Positions 56,671-64,000 of a DNA stretch of 64,000 nt are shown here, piece after piece; the first letter of the stretch is position 1, and each line of letters begins with the position of its first letter. The notes below the pieces were generated by a model. It ran no database searches. It saw nothing but the letters and a program-made list of their open reading frames with translations, and was not told the DNA's origin. A program made the translations under genes and the position numbers. Origin of the DNA: Neobacillus cucumis (GTDB lineage Bacteria > Bacillota > Bacilli > Bacillales > Cytobacillaceae); the NCBI RefSeq assembly GCF_002860255.1, contig NZ_PGVE01000040.1, positions 62,001 through 126,000 of the forward strand, read 5' to 3'.

Positions 56671-58176
56671 ATGGAATTATTACATGCCATTCAAAACAAT
56701 GCCAGGTTACACCCAGAAAGAGTGGTTTTTGTCTCTCCCACTAAACAGCTTACCTACAGTGAGCTTTGGCAAAAATCAGACCAATGGGCTGCTTTTATTA
56801 TGGCACAAAACCTAAACAAGCACTTACCTATTTTGGTTTATGGACATATGGAACCGGAAATGCTGGTTTCCTTCCTTGGCTGTGTAAAAGCTGGTCATCC
56901 TTATATTCCTGTTGATACCTCCATTCCATTGGAAAGAGTGGAGAAGATAATTAGTAATTCTCAGACAGAAATATTACTCAATGTATCTGGTCTGGAACTT
57001 GCCCTGGAATCTTCGGTTAGAATGATTACCCCTGAAGTGTTAGGAAGCCATAGGGGGAATTCAGTTGATCCAGCCAACTGGGTTAGGGGAAACGATGATT
57101 TTTATATTATCTATACATCAGGAAGTACAGGAAATCCTAAGGGAGTTCAAATATCCGCTAACAATCTGCAAAGCTTTGTAGATTGGATGCTGGGGGATTT
57201 TCCGATTGAAGGTGGACTTCGCTTCTTAAACCAGGCCCCCTTCTCCTTTGATCTTTCGGTAATGGACCTCTACCCTGCTTTAGCAAGCGGCGGAACCTTA
57301 TTGGCCATTACAAAAGAAATGATCGCTAAGCCAAAAATTTTATTTGAAGAATTAAAGAATTCCAAGACACAGGTATGGGCCTCCACACCATCCTTTGTGC
57401 AAATGTGCCTGATGGACCCTTCGTTTAACAGCGAACTCCTTCCGGAATTATCCGTCTTTCTTTTCTGCGGCGAAATTCTTCCTGTTACCATTTGTAAACA
57501 GCTGCGGGAACGATTTCCAATGGCGAGGATTTTTAATACCTATGGTCCGACTGAGGCAACAGTTGCTGTTACCTTTACAGAAATAACTGATGCAGTACTA
57601 AAGGAATATCAAACTCTTCCAGTAGGAGCTGCAAAATCGGATACGCAAATCCTTCTTTTAAATCAAGAGAATATGCCTGTATCTGCGGGAGAAAAAGGAG
57701 AAATCATTATCGTTGGTCCAAGTGTAAGCAAAGGCTATCTTGGACAGCCAGATCTCACGAATAAAGCCTTCTTTACCTACAATGGACAGCAGGCTTACAG
57801 AACCGGTGATGCCGGTTTTATCCAACAAGATTTACTTTTTTATAAAGGAAGACTGGACTTTCAAATCAAATTACATGGGTATCGGATGGAACTTGAAGAA
57901 ATTGAATACCATATTGCAAAATCTCAATATGTAAAATCAGCAGTGGTTGTTCCGATCTATCAAGAGGATAAAATTGAATACCTTTCTGTCTTGATCATTC
58001 CTGCGGAACATCCTTTTGAAAAAGAATATCAGCTCACTGGTGCGATAAAAAAAGAACTAGGGTCAGTACTGCCAGCCTATATGATTCCAAGGAAGTTTTC
58101 ATATCATAAGGAACTGCCCATTACTCCAAATGGAAAAGTAGACCGTAAGCAAATCCGCGAAAAGGTATTGCTATGA
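56671..58176 (+). CDS. dltA: D-alanine--poly(phosphoribitol) ligase DltA
   Basis: This 501-residue adenylating enzyme activates D-alanine with ATP and loads it onto the carrier protein DltC. The AMP-binding P-loop [13 protein letters not shown] lies at about 148-160, the adenylation motifs FNTYGPTEA and YRTGD are visible, and the C-terminal catalytic lysine is in [12 protein letters not shown] 56671 is set by GGGGGGATT eight bases upstream; earlier in-frame ATGs run through dltX. Its stop overlaps the dltB start (ATGA). Confidence 0.97.
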   Translation: MELLHAIQNNARLHPERVVFVSPTKQLTYSELWQKSDQWAAFIMAQNLNKHLPILVYGHMEPEMLVSFLGCVKAGHPYIPVDTSIPLERVEKIISNSQTEILLNVSGLELALESSVRMITPEVLGSHRGNSVDPANWVRGNDDFYIIYTSGSTGNPKGVQISANNLQSFVDWMLGDFPIEGGLRFLNQAPFSFDLSVMDLYPALASGGTLLAITKEMIAKPKILFEELKNSKTQVWASTPSFVQMCLMDPSFNSELLPELSVFLFCGEILPVTICKQLRERFPMARIFNTYGPTEATVAVTFTEITDAVLKEYQTLPVGAAKSDTQILLLNQENMPVSAGEKGEIIIVGPSVSKGYLGQPDLTNKAFFTYNGQQAYRTGDAGFIQQDLLFYKGRLDFQIKLHGYRMELEEIEYHIAKSQYVKSAVVVPIYQEDKIEYLSVLIIPAEHPFEKEYQLTGAIKKELGSVLPAYMIPRKFSYHKELPITPNGKVDRKQIREKVLL

Positions 58177-59339
58177 TTCCATATAGTTCTTTTACATTCT
58201 TTTTCATCCTAGTGATTCTATTAGCACCAACCGTGATTCTTGGCTTACAGGGAAAGAGATTTCAAACCTATAACATGATGGTCACAGTTATCGTCTTAGC
58301 TATTATTTTTGCAGCTAAGCCGGCAAGTGCTCTTGCATTAATTCTGTTTACCATCTGGCAGGTTCTGTTGATTGAAGGTTATATAGCCTATAGAAAAAAG
58401 GCAAACAGCGGCTGGATGTTTTCCATTGCAGTGATTGCATCCATTCTTCCTTTAACCATTTATAAATTGCTTCCTTATTTTGCTGACACCAACTGGATGT
58501 CCTTCTTAGGTATATCCTATTTAACCTTTAAAGGAACACAATTGATTATGGAGACAAGGGACGGGCTAATCAAACAAAGGCTCCCCCTTGCAAGTTTGTT
58601 ATATTTTATCTTGTTCTTTCCGACCATTTCATCCGGCCCCATTGACCGATACCGCCGATTTGATAAAGATATAAAGGCGGAACTAAGTGGTGAGCAGTAT
58701 AAGCAGCTTTTATATGACGGGATCAACAAACTATTCCGCGGCTTTTTATATAAATATATCATTGGTTATTCTATTAACCATTTTTTCATTGCAAATTTAA
58801 GATTTATCGCGACAAATCATTTTCAAAGCCAGCTCTTTTATATGTATGGATATAGCTTTTATTTATTTTTCGATTTTGCCGGTTACAGTGCTTTTGCCAT
58901 CGGTATCAGCTATATTATGGGAATCAAATCACCGGAAAATTTCAATCTGCCGTTTATCAGCAGAAATATAAAAGACTTCTGGAATCGCTGGCATATGAGC
59001 CTTTCCTTCTGGTTTCGAGATTACGTCTACATGCGATTTGTTTTTTGGATAACGAAAAAGAAGTGGATTAAAAACCGAAACATCACCTCTAACCTCGGTT
59101 ATATTTTATTATTTCTGTTAATGGGTGTATGGCATGGACTTGAAATTCAATATATTCTTTATGGAATTTATCATGCCTTGCTGATGGTCGGGTACAACAC
59201 CTTCGAGCAGTTTAATAAAAAGCATAAATGGTGGCCGCAAAATAAATTTACTCGAATTGTTAGTATTGTGATTACCTTCCACTTTATTTGCTTTGGATTT
59301 TATCTATTTTCAGGACATTTTATTCAAAAAGGAGTATGA
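58173..59339 (+). CDS. dltB: DltB, MBOAT-family D-alanyl transfer protein
   Basis: This 388-residue multi-pass membrane protein of the membrane-bound O-acyltransferase family moves D-alanine from DltC across or into the membrane for teichoic acid modification. The conserved histidine region is [17 protein letters not shown] (H about 319). [16 protein letters not shown] and [14 protein letters not shown] are typical of DltB. It overlaps dltA by 4 bp. Confidence 0.97.
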   Translation: MIPYSSFTFFFILVILLAPTVILGLQGKRFQTYNMMVTVIVLAIIFAAKPASALALILFTIWQVLLIEGYIAYRKKANSGWMFSIAVIASILPLTIYKLLPYFADTNWMSFLGISYLTFKGTQLIMETRDGLIKQRLPLASLLYFILFFPTISSGPIDRYRRFDKDIKAELSGEQYKQLLYDGINKLFRGFLYKYIIGYSINHFFIANLRFIATNHFQSQLFYMYGYSFYLFFDFAGYSAFAIGISYIMGIKSPENFNLPFISRNIKDFWNRWHMSLSFWFRDYVYMRFVFWITKKKWIKNRNITSNLGYILLFLLMGVWHGLEIQYILYGIYHALLMVGYNTFEQFNKKHKWWPQNKFTRIVSIVITFHFICFGFYLFSGHFIQKGV

Positions 59340-59344
59340 TTTCG

Positions 59345-59581
59345 ATGGAATTTAAAGATCAAGTGTTAGAATTATTAGCAGAAATTTGTCAAGATGAGGT
59401 TGTTAAGGAAAATCCAGATATCGATTTATTTAATGAGGCACTATTAGACTCATTTGGAACAGTCGAGTTATTGGTTCAAATAGAAGAACGTTTTGGAATC
59501 CTTGTCCCGATTACCGAATTTGACCGTGATACTTGGAATACACCAAATCAAATCGCCATTCAGTTGGCTGATTTGAGATGA
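59345..59581 (+). CDS. dltC: D-alanyl carrier protein DltC
   Basis: This is a 78-residue acyl-carrier-type protein. The phosphopantetheine serine is S36 in LLDSFGTVEL. ATG 59345 lies ten bases after AAGGAG and gives the standard DltC length; the in-frame ATG at 59336 is too close to that site. Its TGA overlaps the dltD ATG. Confidence 0.96.
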   Translation: MEFKDQVLELLAEICQDEVVKENPDIDLFNEALLDSFGTVELLVQIEERFGILVPITEFDRDTWNTPNQIAIQLADLR

Positions 59582-60777
59582 AGAAGCCTGTATTTATCCC
59601 GCTTTTTCTAGCGTTTTTTGTTTTATTTATCCTAGTAATCATTCCCGATCGCTGGATTGAAAGTCTGATTCCGAAAAACCGAATCAGTCAAGCAGCAACA
59701 GAATTAAATCCCTTCATGTTTCAGGGTAAATATATACAACAACAAATGCTCGATGATAGCCGTTATCTGCCCATCTATGGTTCATCCGAACTGGCAAGGC
59801 TTGACCGTTTTCATCCCTCTAATTACTTTCAAGAGGTCCATGAAGACTTCACACCTTTTTTGATCGGCCGTGGCGGAACCGAGTCATTGATTCACTTTTT
59901 AAATTTTTCCGAGCATATTAATCAGTTAAAGGATAAGAAAATTGTGTTTGTGTTGTCTCCGCAATGGTTTAATCCAAAAGGAGCCGATGAATCACATTTT
60001 GTACCCAACTATTCTTCCCTGCAGGGATATGATTTTGCTTTTAATCAACAGATTGATCCAGCGGTGAAGAAACAGGCCATTAAGCGCCTCTTAACTTATT
60101 CATCTGTTAAAAATGATCCGATTCTCTCGACACTCTATAAAGCGGAGGTCACGAATGATCCTTGGACAAAACGGGAAGCCAGTGCTCTCCGCCCTGCTGC
60201 ATTAGTCTATCGGCATTTGCTAGAGAAAAAGGATTTATATTACTCCTTGGCAGGCGGTTTTTCTCGTCATCGGGACCTTACCCCGAAAGTCAGAAATAAA
60301 TCGTGGAACGAATTAGCGCAGGAAGCAGACCAATTTGGCGCCAAGCGGGCAACAAACAATCACTTTTTTATCGTAAACTCTCAATATAATAAAATTAAAG
60401 GTTTCATACCGTCTTTAAAAAATAAAGACTTGAACCGTTCCTACGGTGTGTCAAAAGAATACGGAGACTTTCAGCTTGTTCTTGATGTATTAAAGCAAGC
60501 GGGAGCAAAACCATTGTTTATCTCTATTCCGGTCAATGGTCATTATTATGATTATACGGGTTTCCCTAAGGAAGGGCGAACTGCCTATTATGAACGGATT
60601 AAAAAGCAAATAGCAGCGGAAGGGTTTCAAGTTGCTGATTTCTCTGGCCATGAATATGATCCGTATTTCATGAAGGATACGATTCACATTGGATGGAAGG
60701 GCTGGGTCTACACGGACTGGGCCATTAAGCAGTTTTATGAGGGGAATAATATAAACGTAGCTATGGCCAATCATTAA
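59578..60777 (+). CDS. dltD: DltD, D-alanyl-lipoteichoic acid transfer protein
   Basis: This 399-residue protein has an N-terminal membrane anchor (about 5-22) and an extracellular SGNH-hydrolase-like domain: the nucleophile serine is in IYGSSELARLDRFHP (about 62-76) and the catalytic Asp/His pair in DTIHIGWKGWVYTD near the end. It transfers D-alanine onto teichoic acid outside the cell. It is the last gene of dltXABCD. Confidence 0.96.
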   Translation: MKKPVFIPLFLAFFVLFILVIIPDRWIESLIPKNRISQAATELNPFMFQGKYIQQQMLDDSRYLPIYGSSELARLDRFHPSNYFQEVHEDFTPFLIGRGGTESLIHFLNFSEHINQLKDKKIVFVLSPQWFNPKGADESHFVPNYSSLQGYDFAFNQQIDPAVKKQAIKRLLTYSSVKNDPILSTLYKAEVTNDPWTKREASALRPAALVYRHLLEKKDLYYSLAGGFSRHRDLTPKVRNKSWNELAQEADQFGAKRATNNHFFIVNSQYNKIKGFIPSLKNKDLNRSYGVSKEYGDFQLVLDVLKQAGAKPLFISIPVNGHYYDYTGFPKEGRTAYYERIKKQIAAEGFQVADFSGHEYDPYFMKDTIHIGWKGWVYTDWAIKQFYEGNNINVAMANH

Positions 60778-60803
60778 AGCACAGACGGTAAATGGATAAC
60801 ATG

Positions 60804-60842
60804 AAAAAGGCAACTGCCCACATCGGGTTCAGTTGCCTTTTT
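60804..60842. terminator. Terminator between dltD and the GntP permease gene
   Basis: AAAAAGGCAACTG/CAGTTGCCTTTTT is a 13-bp perfect stem with built-in A and T runs, bidirectional. Confidence 0.9.
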
Positions 60843-60850
60843 CAATAATA

Positions 60851-62173
60851 TTAATTAATAAACAGATTGATGATTAACACACCTGCAAGTCCGACAAGTG
60901 ATGCAATCGTAACCATTACGGACCATGTCTTAATAGTTTTACCTATAGATAGGTTAAAGAATTCCTTGTAAATCCAGAAGCCTGCATCATTTACATGGGA
61001 GAATGTCATACTGCCAGCGCCGGTCGCTAAAACCATAAGCTCTGGACTAACATGTGTTGCTGCAACAAGTGGAGCTGCAATACCAGCTGCTGTCATTCCC
61101 GCAACAGTTGCAGATCCCAAAACCACACGTAATATGGCTGCAATTAACCAGGCTAGTACTAATGGAGAAATAGATGATCCCTCCATTAGATGGGCAACGT
61201 ATTTATCGACATGGCTGTCAATCAATACTTGTTTGAATGCACCGCCGCCGCCGATGATTAATAAAATGACGGCAATACTGCTGATCGATGCTGTTAGTGA
61301 ATTCATTAGTTCCGGCATTTTTCTGCCGCGGTTAAGACCAAAGGTGAAGATGGCAACGATTACAGAAATTAGCAAAGCAACACCAGGATTCCCTAAAAAT
61401 TGAGCAGCAGGTAATAGACCCGATTTTGGCGCTACAATTTCTACAATAGCTTGGAACGCGATAAGAATTACTGGAATAAGAGCTGTAAACATACTAATCC
61501 CGAATCCTGGCATTTCTTCTTCTTTAAAGTGTTTAGGTGTAAAAAGTCCTTTTGGAATCTCTACTTCCAAATCTTCTTTTTTAAATAACTTCGTATACAA
61601 TGGTCCGCTTATAATAACAGCAGGAATACCAATGATAATCCCGTATAATAATGTTTTTCCTAAATTTGCTTGATAGATCCCCGCAACTGCTGTTGGTCCT
61701 GGATGCGGCGGAACAAAGCCGTGCATGGTAATTAACGCCGCTATAACCGGCATTCCAATATATAGGATCGGAACCCCTGCTTCTGCTGCAATTGTGAATA
61801 CTAATGGAATTAAAACAACCACACCGGTTTCAAAAAATAAAGCGATTCCAACAATGAACGCAGTAAGCACAGCAGCCAGCTGAACTCTCTTCTTGCCAAA
61901 TGCCCGGATTAATGTAACAGAGATTCGCTGGGCACCACCGGAATCAGCCATCAGTTTCCCAATCATACCCCCAAATACAATAACCAAAGCTAGATTCCCC
62001 AATGTACCGCCTAAACCAGTGGTAATGGATGTCATTGCCTCGACTGGTGACATTCCTTCCATTATACCTACCAACAAACCTACTACAACCAATGAGATGA
62101 AAGCATTTAATTTAAAGACCACCATTAATAATAGTAATAGTGCTACTCCTATGCAGATATATACTATTGGCAT
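60851..62173 (-). CDS. GntP-family sugar-acid:H+ symporter
   Basis: This 440-residue membrane protein has about 12-13 helices. GntP hallmarks are GGMIGKLMADSGGAQRI, ALFFETGVVVLIPL and FVPPHPGPTAVAGIYQANLG. ATG 62173 follows GAGGGAG; the longer frame to 62215 has no support. It is co-oriented with a four-carbon acid sugar kinase and an L-threonate-dehydrogenase-like gene, so threonate/erythronate uptake is more likely than gluconate. A strong hairpin between kinase and permease genes may lower permease expression. Confidence 0.9.
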   Translation of the reverse strand: MPIVYICIGVALLLLLMVVFKLNAFISLVVVGLLVGIMEGMSPVEAMTSITTGLGGTLGNLALVIVFGGMIGKLMADSGGAQRISVTLIRAFGKKRVQLAAVLTAFIVGIALFFETGVVVLIPLVFTIAAEAGVPILYIGMPVIAALITMHGFVPPHPGPTAVAGIYQANLGKTLLYGIIIGIPAVIISGPLYTKLFKKEDLEVEIPKGLFTPKHFKEEEMPGFGISMFTALIPVILIAFQAIVEIVAPKSGLLPAAQFLGNPGVALLISVIVAIFTFGLNRGRKMPELMNSLTASISSIAVILLIIGGGGAFKQVLIDSHVDKYVAHLMEGSSISPLVLAWLIAAILRVVLGSATVAGMTAAGIAAPLVAATHVSPELMVLATGAGSMTFSHVNDAGFWIYKEFFNLSIGKTIKTWSVMVTIASLVGLAGVLIINLFIN

Positions 62174-62201
62174 GTTCTCCCTCTTTTCCTTTGTTTTAAG
62201 G

Positions 62202-62230
62202 GGATGCCAATTCATTCGTAATTGGCATCC
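62202..62230. terminator. Intercistronic hairpin between the kinase and permease genes
   Basis: GGATGCCAATT/AATTGGCATCC is an 11-bp perfect stem with a 7-base loop. The minus-strand side lacks a clean T-run (CCTTAAAA), so attenuation or mRNA stabilisation is more likely than full termination. Confidence 0.55.
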
Positions 62231-62244
62231 TTTTAAACTAAAAA

Positions 62245-63681
62245 TTATTTACCGCTTAATATTTCAGCTACTTCTTTTAAATCAGTTTTGGACCCGACGT
62301 TACCAGGGAAAATGACATACGCCATGCCAGGATACTTACTTTCATCACCTGTTCTCCACACCGGGATTCCAGGTCGAATCTGGCCAGCTACTGTTGCCCT
62401 TTTCACCTTCAAGCCTTTTGTTCCGACATCACTCGAAGTAATCCCGCCTTTGGCGATAAGAAAATTCGGTCTGACTTGTAATCTGGTAACAATACTTGTA
62501 ACCGCATCAGAAATAGAAACGGATAGTTTTAACTCTTCTTCTTTTTTCCCTTCCCCAAGGTCAAGACGCTCTCTGCTGGTATAAACGGCAACGGTTTTAC
62601 CTGCGCGAATGAGAGTTTCTGTTGTTTCAATTACCCTGTCACATTCCTTCTGGAATAAGTCAGGCTGTAAAACTAAATGACTGTTAAACTCAATAAATTC
62701 AATATCACTAAACTTTTTAAGCTCTTCCAGCTGTTCAGTTGTCTTTTTCACATGAGAACCGATAATAATTAATCCGCCATTCCCTGTATCTTCTCCGACT
62801 AATTCCTCTCTAGTAAGGAGCGGTTTGCAGCTTACTCCTCCAATGACTTTCGGAAGAGCTGCTGCACTTCTAAATAAGAAGTTCTTGCCGCCGTTGATGG
62901 CCTGTACTAAAGCAAGGGTAAAGATCTTTACATCCACCTCCTCAACAGCATTTACTACTACTTTATTAAAATTTTTCACTTGAAGAAGCTTTTCTGTTAT
63001 TCTGTCAATCTGCAATGAACGCAGCTGTTCAAGTGAAATATATAACGTATTTTCAGCTAAAAATTCTCCATTGGACTTTTCTTCGATCCATTCACCTAAA
63101 TCCGATTTTGTGTACCCAAAGGTGCGGTCCTTGGCAAATTCTGTTTCGCCAGCAGGTACAAGCTCTTCACCATATTGGACATAGTGAATATTATTGATGG
63201 TAAGGCGTCCTCCCTCTTTGAAGAAAGGTAGAATGACTTCTCCATCGATTGTTAGATCAGAATCAGTTTCAATGGTATTCTTTAAAACGTTTGTTTCTAA
63301 TGGATAATGTCCCCTTAAGGTGGAATCTCCACGGCTAATGATGATAAATTCCCTGTTTAATTTCGAAGCTACGGTAAGAATATTTTCCGCCATTTCACGG
63401 TGGGCCTTCTCTGTTTCTTCTGCTGTAAATCCTCTTGAATTGGTCAAGATAAAGAACATAGACTGTTCTTCTCTAAAGCCCTGTTTGATGCTCTCTACTG
63501 ACCAATCTGTAAAAACAGAGATACCATGGACTGTTTGTACACCAGTGGGATCATCATCCAAAACAATTATTTTTTTATTCAATGTCTTTAATGCTTCGGC
63601 AAGCAATTGATCCACCTGTGCACGGTTTACTTCAGGAAGAGTTTTAAGAATTTCTACGGATACTCTCTTTGTCTCGTTCAT
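62245..63681 (-). CDS. otnK: Four-carbon acid sugar kinase family protein, 3-oxo-tetronate kinase-like
   Basis: This 478-residue cytoplasmic kinase of the DUF1537 (SBD_N/NBD_C) family has the N-terminal VLDDDPTGVQTVHG motif (about 41-54), IISRGDSTLRGHYP (about 113-126) and the C-terminal ATP-binding segment FLIAKGGITSSDVGTKGL. Related enzymes phosphorylate 3-oxo-tetronate (OtnK) or D-threonate/D-erythronate (DtnK). Next to an LtnD-like dehydrogenase, the OtnK role fits best: LtnD oxidises L-threonate, OtnK phosphorylates the product, and an aldolase (not in this window) decarboxylates it. It starts 3 bp after the dehydrogenase stop, with AGAGGG upstream. Confidence 0.87.
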   Translation of the reverse strand: MNETKRVSVEILKTLPEVNRAQVDQLLAEALKTLNKKIIVLDDDPTGVQTVHGISVFTDWSVESIKQGFREEQSMFFILTNSRGFTAEETEKAHREMAENILTVASKLNREFIIISRGDSTLRGHYPLETNVLKNTIETDSDLTIDGEVILPFFKEGGRLTINNIHYVQYGEELVPAGETEFAKDRTFGYTKSDLGEWIEEKSNGEFLAENTLYISLEQLRSLQIDRITEKLLQVKNFNKVVVNAVEEVDVKIFTLALVQAINGGKNFLFRSAAALPKVIGGVSCKPLLTREELVGEDTGNGGLIIIGSHVKKTTEQLEELKKFSDIEFIEFNSHLVLQPDLFQKECDRVIETTETLIRAGKTVAVYTSRERLDLGEGKKEEELKLSVSISDAVTSIVTRLQVRPNFLIAKGGITSSDVGTKGLKVKRATVAGQIRPGIPVWRTGDESKYPGMAYVIFPGNVGSKTDLKEVAEILSGK

Positions 63682-63684
63682 ATT

Positions 63685-64000
63685 TTAAACCCTCTTTACT
63701 TCAACATTTGCAAGTTTTTCATAATATCTAACAATGCTGCCATGATCGTCTTTTATTTTCCCATCCACCTTTAATGCATGGAAAATCTCTAGTAATTGGC
63801 TTGATAGAGGTAAAGGAACACCGATTTCATGAGCTGTATCCATTACATTCGTAATGTCTTTCATATTGATAGCAATGCTTCCACCAGCGACAAAGTTTCT
63901 ATCTAATATCATTGGTACCTTTGCATCGAGCACTGCACTTCCTGCAAGTCCTCCTCGGATGGCTTGATACATTTTTTCAACATTAATACCTGCTTTTGCT
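63685..64000 (-). CDS. L-threonate dehydrogenase-like protein, C-terminal part (runs off the window)
   Basis: The frame is open through the window end, so only the last 105 or so residues are seen. They match the C-terminal NAD-binding domain of 3-hydroxyisobutyrate/6-phosphogluconate dehydrogenase-like enzymes: KAGINVEKMYQAIRGGLAGS, then the FVAGGSIAINMKDITNV segment with the conserved MKD. The ATG at 63972 is internal, because the coding pattern continues upstream of it. Context points to LtnD-type L-threonate dehydrogenase, though 2-hydroxy-3-oxopropionate reductase is also possible. Confidence 0.83.
   Translation of the reverse strand, partial: AKAGINVEKMYQAIRGGLAGSAVLDAKVPMILDRNFVAGGSIAINMKDITNVMDTAHEIGVPLPLSSQLLEIFHALKVDGKIKDDHGSIVRYYEKLANVEVKRV

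Overview
The window looks like chromosome of a low-GC, spore-former-type Bacillaceae (Bacillus/Neobacillus-like; genus inferred, not proven). The reasons are AGGAGG-type ribosome binding sites with frequent GTG/TTG starts, a dltXABCD operon, YkuK, BioY with a BirA-type operator, KinA/KinE-like and YesMN/LplBC-like proteins, and CcpA-type cre sites.

Layout. 1-1260 is an IS3-family insertion sequence. 1300-33700 is a large carbohydrate-utilisation locus, nearly all on the minus strand. It encodes cytoplasmic enzymes (GH2 beta-galactosidase, DUF2264 protein, GH88 unsaturated glucuronyl hydrolase, heparinase II/III-type lyase, GH43, GH35) and two secreted enzymes (a multidomain GH43 resembling exo-beta-1,3-galactanases, and a GH2). 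It also carries a YesM/YesN two-component system with a substrate-binding lipoprotein, a YesL-like protein, and an LplB/LplC-type importer without its own ATPase. A heterodimeric ABC exporter and an AraC regulator sit inside it. 33900-49100 is a housekeeping and accessory region: diguanylate cyclase, bioY, a small zinc-ribbon protein, ykuK, a PAS histidine kinase, a lipoprotein, a DUF418 protein, an ArsB-type permease, a CoA-transferase with a LytTR regulator, a NarL-type two-component system, a membrane protein and a methyltransferase. 49150-56210 holds a nagP-like PTS transporter, an oxidoreductase, TauE/SafE and TerC membrane proteins, a chromosomal tubulin/FtsZ-like GTPase and an MFS transporter. 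56500-60780 is dltXABCD. 60850-64000 is a GntP permease, a four-carbon acid sugar kinase and the end of an L-threonate-dehydrogenase-like gene.

How the sugar genes seem to work together (inference). The secreted GH43 and GH2 trim a beta-galactan carrying glucuronic acid, with type II arabinogalactan the best guess. The importer takes up oligosaccharides. An intracellular lyase and GH88 remove uronic acid caps, and GH2/GH35/GH43 enzymes finish the job. Four promoters at 9460, 14701, 20436 and 33651 share a two-part motif at fixed spacing, and cre-like sites lie just downstream of three of them. This points to one activator (most simply the YesN-like regulator) plus CcpA control of the whole set.

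Other notable items are an orphan tubulin-like gene, a dispersed GGTGWCAGGCACC repeat (six places, one of them a 56-bp perfect palindrome), and two genes below usual length cut-offs (dltX and a 52-residue zinc-ribbon protein).
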